A stretch of 64,000 nt of DNA from Dromiciops gliroides. Lineage: Eukaryota > Chordata > Mammalia > Microbiotheria > Microbiotheriidae. Within the stretch, counting starts at the first letter, position 1, and each line of letters opens with the position of its first letter. The position numbers and the translations under genes are program-made. Below the pieces are notes generated by a model, which was not told the DNA's origin, ran no database searches, and saw nothing but the letters and a program-made list of their open reading frames with translations. This document shows, piece after piece, positions 13,556 through 26,383 of this stretch. The stretch covers positions 302,085,468 through 302,149,467 of the forward strand of contig NC_057861.1 in NCBI RefSeq assembly GCF_019393635.1, written 5' to 3'.

Positions 13556-14002
13556 AAAAGTGGTGTGGTGGATGATTGTAAGCAAGTCACTTAACCTCCC
13601 TAGGCCTCAGTTTCCTCATTTGTAAAATGAAGATGTGAGACCCAAGCAGTAAGGTAAGAGGTCTTGCTAGATAACCCCCTGTGTGTGTGTCTGTGTGCCT
13701 GTGCCTGAAATGAAAACTGCTATTTCAAGTTCTGATTATATGTTCAAGTGTTTCCATTGTAGATATATTCAGAGAAAGACTAAGTTTAAGAAAAAAAAAA
13801 AGGACCTACTGCGGTGGATGCTATCATGAAAGGGAGTTACCCAACTCCTACCTTCTCTATGAAGAATAATCTGCAGACTGAGAAGGGTAAGAAATTAAAG
13901 CCCATATGCCAGAATTAGTATTAATAGATAGAAGTTAAAGGGAATTAGATTTCGTTTCACTAAAAGGAAAAACTACCTTTAAATTATGTAAAGAGTAGCT
14001 GG

Positions 14003-14620
14003 GTGTGTGCCTGTCTCTCTCTCTCTCTCTCTCTGTGCTCACCCTTCTCTCCTTTTCCCTGTGCGCATGCCACCCCTCCTCTCCCTCCCTCTCTCTCTCT
14101 CTCTGTGCCCCCCCTCTCTGTGCGGTCCCCCTCCTCTCGGTCTCTCTCTGTGCGTGCCCCCCCACTCGCGCGCGCTTTCTCTGTCCGTCTCTGTCTCTGT
14201 GTGCGTGCCCCCCTCCTCTGTGCTCGCCCTTCTCTCCTTTTCCCTGTGTGCACGCCACCCCTCCTCTCCCTCTCTCTGTGTGCCCCGCCCTCTCTGTGCG
14301 TGCCCCCCCTCCTCTCTCTGTCTCTCTCTGTGCGTGCCCCCCTCCTCTCTCGGTCTCTCTCTGTGCGTGCCCCCCCTCCTCTTTCTCTGTCTCTCTCTGC
14401 GTGCCCCCCCTCCTCTTTCTCTGTCTCTCTCTGCGTGCCCCCCCTCCTCTCTCTCTCTCATCTCTCTGTGCGTGCCCCCCTGCTCGCTCGCGCTCTCTCT
14501 GTGTGTGCGTGCCCCCCCGCTCGCTCTCTCTCTCTCTGTCCGTCTCTCTCTCTCTCTCTGTCTGCGTGCCCCCCCTCCTCTCACTCTGTGTCTCTGTGCG
14601 TGTCCCTCCCCGCTCACGCG

Positions 14621-14655
<35 letters not shown>

Positions 14656-14756
14656 GTGTCTGCGTGCCCCTCCTTCTCTCTCTGTCTCTCTCTGTGCATG
14701 ACCCCCTCTCCTCTCTCTCTGTGCGTGCCCCCCGCTCGCTTGCGCTCTCTCTGTCC

Positions 14757-14792
<36 letters not shown>

Positions 14793-15595
14793 GTGACCCC
14801 CCCCCGCTCGCGCTCTCTCTGTGCGTACCCCCTGCTCGCTCGCGCTCTCTCTCTGTCCGCGTGCCCCTCCTTCTCTCTCTCTGTGTCTCTCTCTGTGCAT
14901 GACCCCCTCTCCTCTCTCTGTGCGTGCCCCCTGCTCGCTCGCGCTCTCTCTCTGTCCGTCTCTCTCTCTCTGTGCCCCCCTCCTCTCTTTCTGTCTCTGT
15001 GCGTGACCCTCTCTCCTCTCTTTCTGTGCGTGCCCCCCTCACGCTCTCTCTCTGTGTGCCCCCCTTCTGTGCGTGCCCCCCCTCGCTCGCGCTCTCTCTC
15101 TCTGTCCATCTCTCTCTCTCTCTCTCTCTGTGCCCTCCCTCCTCTCTCTTTCTGTCTCTCTCTGTGCGTGACCCTCTCTCCTCTCTTTCTGTGCGTGCCC
15201 CCCCACGCTCTTTCTGTGCCTACCACCCCCTCGCTCGCGCGCGCTGTCTCTCTCTCGTCTCTCTGTCTCTCTCGTGTCTCTCTCTCTCTCTCTCTGCGTG
15301 CCCCCCCTCCTCTCTCTCTCTCTCTGTGCGTGCCCCCCCTCCTCTCTCTCTCTCTCTCTCTCTGTGCGTGCCCCCCCTCGCTCGCGTTCTCTCTCTCATC
15401 TCTCTGCGTGCCCCCCTCTTCTGTCTGTCTCTCTGTGCGCCCCCCCCATCTGTGCGCCCCCCGCCCTGTGCGCGCCCCCCTCCCTCTCTCCCTCTCTGTG
15501 CTACCCCCCCCTGCATAGCCCCCTCTCTCTGTGCACACACATCCATCTGTTTGCGCACGCACCCGTCTGTCTGACTCTCTGCGCGCGCGCGCATA
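14003..15595. repeat. 1.6 kb CT/CCCC minisatellite with strong strand asymmetry
   Basis: The plus strand is almost wholly pyrimidine plus scattered G. Variable units pair a (CT)n run with 'gtgcgtgccccc' and often 'ctcgctcgcgc'. Units are roughly 30-60 bases and differ in (CT)n length. Because TAA, TAG and TGA hardly occur, long frames stay open on both strands (up to 521 codons on minus, 503 on plus). They encode only Ser/Leu/Pro/Cys or Arg/Glu/Gly/Thr repeats and are artefacts. CpG is locally high. Polypurine/polypyrimidine tracts of this kind can form triplex, G-quadruplex or i-motif structures. Confidence 0.9.
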
Positions 15596-15789
15596 ACTAG
15601 CCAAGAAGATTCCACTCTCACAGGCTGGAATTTAAAAGGCTAACAAATGATTCTACAACCCAAAAGTGATTAGGTGACCAGGGCCAGTTACAGGCATGTC
15701 TAAATGTGCTCCAGTCTCTCCAATGTACTTTCTTTACAGTCCTGGACTCCTGCTTCCCTAGTTCTCTGTTTAGAAGGAGAGCATTCCAG

Positions 15790-16290
15790 GCATTCTGTGA
15801 ATCCAGGATATGCACAGCTTTAAAGGCAAACAGAAGGAGTTTAAAATCAATCAATTGCATTTGTTCCTAGTGGAAAACGGAGCAAGAGGAGCTCAAGTAA
15901 AAGAATGGTACGTTAGATCTCTGCTTCAGGAAAGTCACTTTAAGCAATCCTTCCCAGAACTGTCAAAGTGGCATGAAGCAGAAGGATCCTTTAAAAGACT
16001 GTGGCAGTCATTCAGGCAAGAGGTGATGAGGGCTTGGACTAGGTTTGTGGTTGTACATGAGACAAGAAGGGGGATGTATATGGGAGGTGGTGTGAAGATA
16101 GAAAGGACCAGATTTGGCAATGGCTTGGATATGTGAGGTGAGAGTAAGGTGTTAAGGATGACAATGATATTGGGAACTTGAGTGACCAAAAAGATGGTGG
16201 TGCCCTCTATGCAGCAATAGGGAAGTTCATAAAAGGGGTATAGAGAAAGATAATGGATTCTTTTTGAGACATGTTGAAGTGGAGGAGATA
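15790..16290 (+). mobile_element. Ancient dispersed repeat, longer copy
   Basis: The order 'gtcattcaggcaagaggtga', 'gagggcttggactaggtttg', 'ggtgttaaggatgacaatga' recurs across marsupial and other mammalian genomes. The 108-codon frame (15810-16136) is not convincing as a gene. Confidence 0.5.
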
Positions 16291-16299
16291 GAAGCTACA

Positions 16300-17028
16300 C
16301 ATGGCTCCAAACTGAAAAGCCCCTCTTCTTTGGTCCTAAGAATGTATGTATTCCTTTCATCTGCCAGGACCATGAAGAAGTAACACTACATTCTTCATCA
16401 AGGGACTTACGTTAAAAGGGATAAATTCCCTCTGAACAGACCAGAAAAGCCAGAAGGCTGAAGACCACCTAACCAGGAAGGAAAGGAAAGAGGGACATAA
16501 TCAGGCAAGTCATCCTTTTCTTCTATATTTCTTGTCCTGGAATCATCCACAAAAGAGATAAGTGTCACACTTCCCTACAAGCTAAGGGCAAGATGTCATT
16601 TCACCTGGAGTAAGAGGCTAGAGGCAGCCAAGCCATTTATCTTCTATCTTGTACTCATATATTAGTGTTTCTTACTCAACAGAATGATGTTTTAAATATT
16701 ATATTTAAAATTCATAGTAAGATTATATTTCTTGTTTTATATCACATTTTTATTTGCATCTCAATGATGCATTCAAGCTGTCTTTTTTTTTTTGCCATAA
16801 CAAAATCCTCTTAGTTCTCCTTTTGATAAACTTTTTTGATGACAAAATACATCAGTAAACATTGATAATCTCAGTGGTCATCAAGTCAAAGCTGAACCAG
16901 AACCAGAACCAGAATGCCCCATATAACATCCTCGACAACTTAGCTAGAAGACCTCTAGGAAGAGATCTACTATCTAATCTGAAGTCGTAACTTTGATCCT
17001 CTTTCTTCAATAAAAAATATAATCTTGG
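16300..17028. other. No recognised feature
   Basis: Only a short (ccagaa)-type triplet repeat at 16897-16913 stands out. Confidence 0.5.
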
Positions 17029-17172
17029 GGGCAGCTAGGTGGCGCAGTAGATAAAGCACCAGCCCTGGAGTCAGGAGGACCGGAGTTCAAATTTGGTCTC
17101 AGACACTTGACACTAACTGTGAGACCCTGGGAAAGACACTTAACCCTCATTGCCTCACCAAAACAAAACAAA
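17029..17172 (+). mobile_element. CORE-SINE
   Basis: It runs from 'gggggcagctaggtggcgca' to an A-rich (aaaac)n tail. It shows a small deletion in the CORE around 17118. Confidence 0.85.
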
Positions 17173-18051
17173 TATATAATTTCACAACTCCATAATATTG
17201 TACTGCTTATAAGAGAAATCCATGAGAACATAAGGAAGCTTTTGGTTAAAACCTAAAAACTTAAAACTGGGAAACAAACTAGAAAAATTCTTAATACAAG
17301 GAAACCATATTCACTTCCATCCTACTATTCCAGAAACTTTATACACATTTTAAGTTTTTCTGGAAATATGAATACGAGGAAGGAGAAGAATTGGAAAAAA
17401 AATGTTATGTCCCAAGACGTTTTATCTTCTGCAAAATCAACATCCTAAATCCTGGTCTTAACAGATAATGTTGAATCTTTTGGCATTACTGATGGTTAAA
17501 ATGTTGACATGTCCCACCCTCTAGTGTTAGAGAATCATTATTGCAACGAAATTTGTCTCAAATGCAAAAACAGACAACTCCAGATTTAGACCAAATACCA
17601 ATTTCCCATGATTCCTCAGGATGAGACTCTGGGCCATCGAATACTAGAATCAATGATCTTGCACTCTCATGCAGTGCTTTATTACTAATCAGGATGAAAA
17701 CTTAGTAGAAACCAAAGAAGAAAAAGATAATTTGGCACATATTTATCAATTGACTTTGGGTATTATTCCAAATAACAGGCCAGACACCCTACTTAATCTG
17801 GGGAGACAAAGACAAAAGACAATCCCTGTTCTCAAGGAGATTACAACTATGTACAAACAAGTTACAGACAGAATCGATTGGAAATAATCGACACAGGGAA
17901 GGCATTGGAATTAAGGGGAAGTGGGAAAGTTTTCATTTAGAAGGTAGTATTTTAGCTGGAACCCAGGAAAGCTAGGAGATGAAGATCAGGCATTTCAGGC
18001 ACAGGAGACAGTTACTGAAATTCAGGGAATCAGGAAATAAGAGTTGTTAGA

Positions 18052-18186
18052 GGGGCAGCTAGGTGGCGCAGTGGATAAGCACCGGCCCTGGATTCAGGAG
18101 GACCTGAGTTCAAATCCGGCCTCAGACACTTAACACTTACTAGCTGTGTGACCTTAGGCAAGTCACTTAACCCCAATTGCCTCACT

Positions 18187-18212
<26 letters not shown>
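18052..18212 (+). mobile_element. CORE-SINE, young-looking
   Basis: Complete, with a run of nearly 30 A's and target duplication aagagttgttaga (18039-18051 and 18213-18225). Confidence 0.9.
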
Positions 18213-18217
<5 letters not shown>

Positions 18218-18804
18218 TTGTTAGAAATTATAATATAGTAGATGCAAAACCTAACCTCCCTGGTGGGGGGGTTTTGTCAAGGTCAGCTAAAATAAGGCCA
18301 ATGATCACATCCTACTCCTTCACTTCCATATTCAGGACCTAGAAAAAAATTACATTAGGCTTGAGGAAGGGCAGGGCAGAATCACCCCCAATGGAGATAC
18401 AGTGATTTCATTGGTTGATTTTGCAAAGGCAGTTAGATTTGCCTGAGGTGATCAATGTTTAGGATTTGGCTCCTAGGCTTTGCTTGTGTCCCACACTCTG
18501 CCCCAGTTTGTCCAGTTTCCTTGAGCACTGGCTTTTCCTCCTGGAACTGATGGAGGGGACCTTTGCCTTCGACTCCTGTTTTTGTTTGTTTTTTACTTTA
18601 TACTAGTTTCCATATCTACACTGAGTTAGAAGCTTTCTGAACCTTCTTGAGTCCCTGAGAGGTGGCTTGCTACCCTAGATTAAGTTCTGTTCTACCTTGT
18701 TCCTAATTCCCTTTCACATTTCTGCTGCTGCTCTTGCTACCACCATACTTATGCAATACTGGGGACTATCTCCCTCTCCCATGGCCCAGTTGCCACTCAT
18801 TCAA

Positions 18805-18930
18805 AAGCACTGGTTCTAAATTCAGGAGGATCCGAGTTCAAATCTAGCCTCAGACACTTGACATTTACTAGCTGTGTGACCCTAGGCAAGTCACTTAACC
18901 CTCATTGCCCCTGCCAAAAAAAAAAAAATT
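18805..18930 (+). mobile_element. CORE-SINE, 5'-truncated
   Basis: It begins within the tRNA-like part ('aaaagcactggttctaaatt') and ends in a 13-A tail. Confidence 0.8.
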
Positions 18931-21440
18931 ACAGGAATACATTTTCTAGGGTTCACTCACCAGAGGACAGAATATAAACAGTTTCAGAACTAACACTCCA
19001 AGGGCTTTAAAAAAAAAAAGGGAGGAGAAAGAAAGAGAAAAAGTAAAACTAAAAACAAAACTAGGAGCAGAAAGAATAATTAAATATCACTAGTCTGTGA
19101 CTAGGTAGATTTTCTAAGTTATTCTATCTAGATAGGTTCCACATGTCTAGTTTGGCTCATGATCTTCTGAGTTAGTTGTCCCACTCCAAAATATCCTGCT
19201 CTTTCATTCCCAGAAGAAAGTGGTCATGTACCACCATACCAATTTATTATCCTTTTGGGCTACTCTGGATCAAATTCATTTATTTATTCTATAATGTCTG
19301 GCTTGTTCTCAGCCAATCATGAAGATTTCTAATGGGTTTTGGCTATTTTAATCAAACTTCCTACTTAATAATTTACCTATAGCCAAGTATATCACCACCC
19401 AAATTATAATGTAAATACTCAGAAGCACTGAAGAGCCCTAAAAAACGTAATGACAGAGAAAGTTTGTATTTTTAAGAAAACTGGAGAAGAGAGGAAGAAT
19501 ATGATGGTTACAGATGCACTAACTCGCCTATCTTCCAGTTATTTACCTTTGTTGAGACTGTAGTGGCCAGGCAATACTATTTTCCATTGGGAAAACCAAA
19601 CAGGTTTTGTGTATGTGTATGTATGTATCTAACTAGCTATCCTTTTAGTACTAACACTTAGATACATACATATACACATATATGTGTGAATATGTGCATA
19701 TATCTATATATGTATGTAAATTACATGGTCTTGCTCTGTACTCTACTCATGTCCAGACTGCCTAACATGTAGGTACCCTGCTTCCCCCACCACTTATGTA
19801 GGAGGGAACTCCTTTGAGTTCATGACTAGAAGAGGCCAAGAGGCCACATCTTTAAAAGTGGCACACTGGCACAGTCCTTCTTTCATTCATGCTTTTTCTA
19901 TTAGGGTAGGTCTGGTGGGCAAAGAGCACAATTCAGTCAAAGTATGGGCATCATGAACTAAGAAGATATCTTCCTCCCCCCCTCCCCTTTTACTCTTGGG
20001 GACCTTGAAGGGTTTGTTTCTGTTCGGTTTAGTTTGTCTTTCAGTTTGGGGGTGCCAGTGGCAATTCCTACCCAAACTGGGAGTTCAAACCACATGGACC
20101 TTGGAAACGTGATTGTAGGCAGGATATTGTAGCCAGCCCAGTGCACCAGGGAAACCCCCAAGAAGCTAGAATGCCTGGGACTTAAGCCTGGGTCAGGGAG
20201 GGTGGTGATGGACTTGGAACTGGGACAATGCTCTATAGGAACTGAGAGAATCTATTTGTATATTTGTTCTTATACCTTTGAAATAAACATTTCTTTGTAA
20301 AATCTAATCTGACTGCTAGTGGTTAAATGGAATTACACTTGAGGAGGAATGTGATAGGTGGAGGGGTAGAGCAATTTGCAGAAAGCATCTCAATCCCTTT
20401 AAGGGTGCTAGAAAACTTGGGATGGGGTTGAATTGTGATCCCCATTGCCAAAAGTCAGGCATGTTAGAGTAGCCAAATTAACATCTGAATCTATATCTAT
20501 ATACACATGCATCCATATGTATCACATGTATGTATCATACACATCATAGCATATATATGTATGATGTGTGTTATATATGAGTATATAGCATATATGAATT
20601 ATATCTATATAAATATAAATGTATATATAGCCCTTGTTTGAGACATTATTCTCACTGGTAGAGATAGATTACTCAATGCCCTATGTGGAAGGGAGGAGAG
20701 GTGGAAAGAGCAGGAGTTAGTGAGAAGAGATTTTATTTCTTCTGGCTTCTGATATCAAGAGAAAATACAATGAGAAAGAAGATACATACTTCCCAACCTC
20801 TCTTCAAGTCCTTGAGGGGAAAGAGCAAGATCCTGGGGAAAAGCAGACATGTAGAGGAGTTGGCTATCTTCACCATGTCCCTATCCCTAACATTACACTA
20901 GAGAATTTGGGGCATTGCCCCTTGGATCATCTCATTCCCAATGAGAGAACTCATTCATTCTTCATTATCTGGTATATACTTTCTCTGATTTCTGTCTTGC
21001 TCTCAACTTGGATAAATGAATTTATGTAGTATTTACTGTGTGTTCATTGTGGAACTGGCATCTGGTGTGAAGGGAATCCAGACTGTGATATATTGTCTGA
21101 TGCACTTCTTTCCTATTAAGGGATAGTGATCAGAAGTATAGCTTGAACATAAGAGGTACTTCTCCTAGGACTAACAATTTAAGCAAGCATATTTAGTTTT
21201 GGTTCAGTACCTCCTCTCTCTTGAGCAGAACAGAATGGCTAACCTCTGCCCCCAATTCCCGTTTTCCCTGCTGGCAAGAATCAAGATCTTCCTTGGAGAA
21301 GGGTGGGAAAAGGAGTTGTTAGAACTATCTATTCCTGCCATTTGCTGACCACATCTAGAAAGACCCAGGTGAACACACATAACCTACTAGGGTAAAACGA
21401 TAGCATTGACACAACCTTTTTTACGTGTGGGGGTGCTGTC
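18931..21440. other. Mostly unassigned; possible LTR end near 20280
   Basis: 'aaataaacatttctttgtaa' at about 20280, followed by a sequence change, resembles an LTR or LINE 3' end, but no boundaries or duplications were found. Small frames at 19887-20161 and 20683-20901 are not convincing genes. Confidence 0.35.
20490..20640. repeat. TATG/TATA-rich simple sequence
   Basis: An imperfect alternation of ata, tgt and cata units. Similar tracts lie at 12238-12290, 19610-19725 and 21865-21935. Confidence 0.8.
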
Positions 21441-21454
21441 TTCAGGAATACAGC

Positions 21455-21880
21455 TGTAGCTTCTCATTCCTTTTTATTTTTTAATAATAAACATTTTTAC
21501 ATGTAGTTTGGGGTTCCAATTTTTATCCCTCCTTCCCTCCCTCCTCCTTGAGGCAGCAAACAATCAGATATGGGTTATACATGTATGTTTATGTTATTAC
21601 CATATTTGTCATTTTGTAAAATAAAACTTGATTAAAAGAAAAAAAATGAAAGAAAAATATCATGCTTTAGTCTGTTCCATCAATATCAGGTCTTTCTATG
21701 GAGGGGGATAGTATGTTTCATAAATAGTCCTTTGGGATTGTCTTGGATTATTGTATTGTTGAGAAGAGTTTACAGTTCTTCAAACAATATTGCTGTCTCT
21801 GTGTACAATGTTATCTTGGTTCTGTTCACTTCATGATACATCATTTTATACATGTCTTTCCAGGCTATCTATATCTATCT
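21455..21880 (-). mobile_element. L1 3' end, minus strand
   Basis: The reverse complement resembles the L1 ORF2/3' UTR end. For example, plus-strand 'catgtctttccagg' at 21853 corresponds to 'cctggaaagacttac' in the forward copies. A (TATC/TATA)n tract follows at 21865-21935. Confidence 0.5.
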
Positions 21881-22239
21881 ATCTCTATCTATAGATATAT
21901 ATAGATATATGACTATATCTCTATATATATATTTTTTAACAAGATATCATGGGGGATTTTGCTAATGTTCTTCCAAAAAGCCTTGGACACTTTTTTCCCC
22001 TACTGTCTTTCTGAGGTTCTGTAGTATTTTACCTTAAAAGCATCCTACTGTTTTCTGAATGGGGCTGCTCCAGTATGCCTTAAAACCCAAATGCCTCAGG
22101 CTTTTAATTTTATGGAATGACCACTGAAAGCTCAAATCTTCAATTTTCCAAGAAAACCCCAAATTGGGTCACGAAGAGTCAGACACAACTGAAAATGATG
22201 GAACAACAAAAACAATCAGCCTTATCAAAGATATTGGAA

Positions 22240-22400
22240 TGTTTTGTCATTTCCTGCTTTCTGCTCATTTTACAGATGATGATATTGAGGCAAACAGGGT
22301 TAGGTGACTTTCCCAGGGTCACAAAGTTAGCAAGTATCTGACAGATTTGACCTCATGAAGTTGAGTCTTCCTGACTCCAGTCCCAGTGCTTTATCCAACT
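22240..22400 (-). mobile_element. MIR-type CORE-SINE
   Basis: 'ttacagatgatgatattgag', 'ttcccagggtcacaaagtta' and 'agtgctttatccaact' mark a minus-strand copy. Confidence 0.7.
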
Positions 22401-22689
22401 TTAGGTTTGTTTATACTTTTGCTGGCCTAGAACAAAATTAAATATTAATTGTTTTCTATAAATAACCCAGTTTACAGTTTGTGTGACAGCAGTTTTGTTT
22501 GTTTGTTTTGCTTTTCTGAGCAACTTCGGTGGGAAGGCATTTTTTTCCTTCAGACTGATATTGAAGACATCTCCTTTTCCTCATTTCTTACCTATCCCTT
22601 TCTTGGAGCCACCGGTGAAATAGCAATTTGGGTGAAAAAGGTGGACACCCAAAGTGGATGAGCAGCCTTGAAAAAAGGGCTCAGCAAGT

Positions 22690-23165
22690 CTGCATAGAGT
22701 CCTCTTTGAACACCCCCACACACTCTTGAAGCTGTAGAATGCCCAGCAACCACACTCTGTTAAAAACCCGTCTTGGCAGACAGGCTAAACCATGATGAGG
22801 GTAAACAACAGGCCTCAAAAATCCATTGGTGAGTTAGAGAAATGTCTCCCCTGAGCATGTGAAGAATTCTTCTAGTATAAGGGAGAGATAAAAACAATTT
22901 GTTCCAACAGCTATGTAAGCTGCTGAAGCAGGTGCTGTGGAGTGCTTAGAGCTTGGCAGACATGGAAGATACCATGGTCATTCATTGCATCCTAGGCCAT
23001 CGCCAGTTGTCTTGATTTTTTCTTGCTACTGTACTTCTGACTCTGGAAGAGAGAGTGAGGCTAATGACTTTGTGCAACTCTGTACCCTCACTTAAATCCA
23101 ATTCACTTGCAAGTCAAGACATCACCCCATGATGGCACTGGTCTTCTCTGAAAATGAAGAATAAG
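22690..23165 (+). mobile_element. RTE-type LINE/SINE 3' tail
   Basis: The segment 'tgcaactctgtaccctcact' through 'aagtcaagacatcacccca' and 'ctctgaaaatgaagaataa' matches the 3' end I know from marsupial RTE and RTE-mobilised SINEs. No coding sequence is visible. Confidence 0.55.
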
Positions 23166-23167
23166 CG

Positions 23168-23206
23168 GAGCAGCTAGGTGGTACAGTGGATAGAGCACCT
23201 TGGAGT
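23168..23206 (+). mobile_element. Short 5' fragment of a CORE-SINE
   Basis: Only 'gagcagctaggtggtacagt' and the next 18 bases or so remain. Confidence 0.65.
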
Positions 23207-23388
23207 TTTCAGCATTTGGATTTATATTTTTGTTCTACTATTGTATTTCTTAAGTGCAGTATATTAATCCAGTAGATCATTGTTGTGATACTGTACATTT
23301 ATTAGCTGCATTAAAATTTGTGAATTAATGTGGGCCCATATGGAACAGTCTTGAAAAGTTTACATTAAACAAAAAATAATATAATAAA

Positions 23389-23507
23389 ATTCAATCAACA
23401 AGCATTTATTATTTGATTTTGTTTTTGTATCCTCAGTGCAAGACAATACCCCTCCTTAGCACTGAGAGCTAAAACAAAATCAAATAATAAATGCTTGTTG
23501 ATTGAAT
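23389..23507. repeat. Near-perfect palindrome of two opposed L2-type tails
   Basis: The left arm 23389-23425 is the exact reverse complement of the right arm 23471-23507 (37 bp, opening attcaatcaacaagcattta). An inner 8-bp pair, ctcagtgc at 23432-23439 and gcactgag at 23459-23466, extends the stem across a small internal loop, leaving a 19-base terminal loop. The arms resemble the L2 3' tail 'aataaatgcttgttgatt' in opposite orientations. As RNA it would form a long hairpin of the type from which repeat-derived microRNAs arise. Confidence 0.9.
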
Positions 23508-24029
23508 ATCCTTATATTGTTATTTTTGTTTAATCTTTATTATAAACTTGGGGGAAAAATATGCAAATATCCATCATCCAAAATGCAACAAATATATAGG
23601 AGAGAGAGAAAATTTTGTGAGTATCTGAGACAAAAATAAATAAATCCTTACCCATGGTGAATTTGCTTTGTCTTTTCCTCTTATCACAGTCAATGCTTGC
23701 ATTTATAACTTTAACCCTCAAGTTATTCTCCTGACCAGTTCCCTGATCCTGTTAAGTATCAGGATGCTGGAAACTACCAAAGGTCAGGTTAAATTGATTG
23801 TCCCAGGTTTGGAAGAGGCACTACAACTGGATTTAATTCCTGACCAAAAGAGCCATACTACCATTGATTTTTACTATACCTTTTGAAAATAGATATTTTT
23901 TGCCTTCCAAATGGACAGGGGGAAAAAAATTGAAGAATATCAAATAGCATATAAACACATGGCTCAGGAAGGTTTAGAAGTGTGGGAACTATGGGAGCTT
24001 GGGATCTGGCTAAAGACTTAGTACTATCA

Positions 24030-24270
24030 AAACTGGCTAGGCAACTAGGTTGCACAGTGGATAGAGCATTGACCCTGGAGTCAAAGACATGAGTTCATTT
24101 TGGCCTTAGACACTTGCTGTGTGACCCTGTAAAGTCACTTAACCCTGTTTGACACAGTTTTGTCATTTGTAAAATGAGCTGGAGAAGGAAATGGCAAGCC
24201 ACTTCAGTATCTTTGTCAATAAAACACCAAAATGGGGTCATGGAGTCAGACATAACTGTACAAGAACTAT
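24030..24270 (+). mobile_element. Longer CORE-SINE variant (MAR1-like)
   Basis: The usual SINE head and CORE are followed by 'ggagaaggaaatggcaagcc' and 'ggggtcatggagtcagacat'. This distinctive long 3' end is also seen as fragments at 8795-8910 and 22145-22210. Confidence 0.7.
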
Positions 24271-26383
24271 TAAAAGGAAAAAAAGTCTGAGGTATACAAA
24301 TATCATGAGGAAATTGTTGTAGAACTTGATTAGATGGACATATATACATATGCACATGCACACATATATGTACATACATTGATCTAAATATATACACTAT
24401 GAGGAGACAGTTTATAGTTTAATATAATTAATATAGAGAGTATAGATAACTATAGATAATTTTAGCAAGGCATAAATAATTTTTATCTTCAATTAATTCA
24501 AGGAGTAGTCTACCCCATACAGAATTGTAGCATAAGGTATTTCATTTTTCTTATCATTTTTACACATTATTTATGTGTATATGTAAAGGCTTTATACTTG
24601 TACTAATGTTTTATTGCCACCAGGTATCGAAGAATTCAGAAGGAAAATTCTGAAACGAGCCATTTATGTGATTATAATACCTGCATATTTGTATTTTTAA
24701 AACAGTAGTTGAATAAAAGAAAAATACCTGCTCAGTTCTCATTTGATTTTCATTGGTCAACACTATATACCCAGAGGGAAGTTCATGATTAAAGAAATGG
24801 AATAGAAGATTATAGAACTATGTATGGGTCTTATAGTTTTTCTTCAATGTTACCCAGAACTCTTCAAGAGCTATTGCTCAAACTTCTGGTGCCAAGATGG
24901 TGGAGTGAGGAAGGAACCCTCTGAAGCCCTCCCATATTCCCCTCCAAACAATTAGAAAACTGTCTCAGAATTAATCTAGGATCAGAGAATCAGATTACCA
25001 GCCTGGCAGGAAAGATCTCTCTCACTAGTGTGGGAGGGGAACAAAGTCCAAAAGCAGCAGCTGGCCTCACATCAAGGGGCCAGCATCAAGGCTCCAAGCC
25101 AGGACAGTCTACCAGTGGGGCACCATCCTCCTGCAAACCAGCAGCCCCCAAGGCAAGTGAGCAATCTTTGCAGGGCAACAAGTTCCCACCCCAATGACCC
25201 TGTGCCCAGTTTGCTTATCAGTAGTGAAGCCCTGCCCTAGGGCTGGCCAATGGTAAGAACCCACCCACGGGGCCTACCAACAGAAAAACCCTATTTCCCT
25301 AGCAACCTGATAGCAGGGCACCACTCCTGGGGCAGACCAGCAACAAGATCCCTCCTCCAGGGACAGTCATCAGAAAGACTATTACCATAGCAATCCAACA
25401 GCAAGGCTTCACACCTGGAGCAGGCCAGCAGCTAAATCACACACAGGGGAGGTCAACAGGGAGGCCCCATCCCCCAAGGATGAAACAGAATGGAAGCCTA
25501 TTCTTCATAGAAAGCAAGCAGCTAAGCTCTAAAGCCCAGTGAAATCCAGCGGTTAGACTCAGAGTCCAAGCACCAAAAGCTCGGGATGGTGTAGGACCAG
25601 AGCCCAACACATAAAAACACCAAGTCTTTTTAAAAAATGCAGAAAAAATTAGCAAAAAAAAAAAAAGTTCAACTATAGGAAGTTAAAATGGTGACAAGGA
25701 AGATCAAGGCATAAACTTAGAAGAGGATAATAATATCAAAATGACTATATGTGAAGCCTCAAAGAAAAATGAATTTCTGGAAGAACTGGAAAAGGATTTA
25801 AAAAAGTAAATTAGTGAAGCAGAGGTAAAATAGAGAAAATAAATGAGACTAACGTAAGAGAATCACTAAAAGAATGTCAAAAGCATGGGAAAAAAATGCA
25901 AAAACTTACCAAGGAAAATAAGTAAAAAATAGAATTGGTCAAATAGAAAAGGAAGTACAAAAACTCACTAAAGAAAACAATTCCTTAAAAAATACAATTC
26001 GACAAGTGGAAACTAATGACCAAGATCAAAATATGATAAAACAAAACAAAAAAATAAAGAAAAAAGAAAATGTGAAAATTTTAATTGAAAAAAAAAACTT
26101 ACCTAGAAAATAGAACCAAGAGAGAATTATTAGACTACCTGAAAGCCATGATAAAAGAAAAAAAAAGCCTGGATATCTTTCAAGAAATTAAACAAAACTT
26201 CCCTAATATTAGAACCAGAGGGCAAAATAGAAATTGAAAGAATTCACCAATCACTGCCTGAAAGAGATCCCAAAATGAAAACTTCCAGAAACATCATAGC
26301 CAAATTCCGGAGCTCACAGATCAAGGACAAAATATTGCAGGTAGTCAAAAAGAAACAATTCAATTACCATGGATGTATAGTCA

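Noticed and set aside
14003..15595. CRISPR-like regular repeat
   Set aside because: Unit length varies continuously, there are no unique spacers, and the context is a vertebrate genome.
13935..15604. Long frames on both strands, up to 521 and 503 codons, in the CT-rich tract
   Set aside because: They overlap in several phases on both strands, consist only of Ser/Leu/Pro/Cys or Arg/Glu/Gly/Thr repeats, and exist because the composition cannot form stop codons.
18052..18130. tRNA-like heads of the SINEs as possible tRNA genes
   Set aside because: They retain pol III box-like sequence but are fused to SINE bodies with A tails and target duplications.
24095..24397. 100-codon minus frame over a SINE and a TATG repeat
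   Set aside because: It is built from the MAR1-like SINE and a simple repeat.
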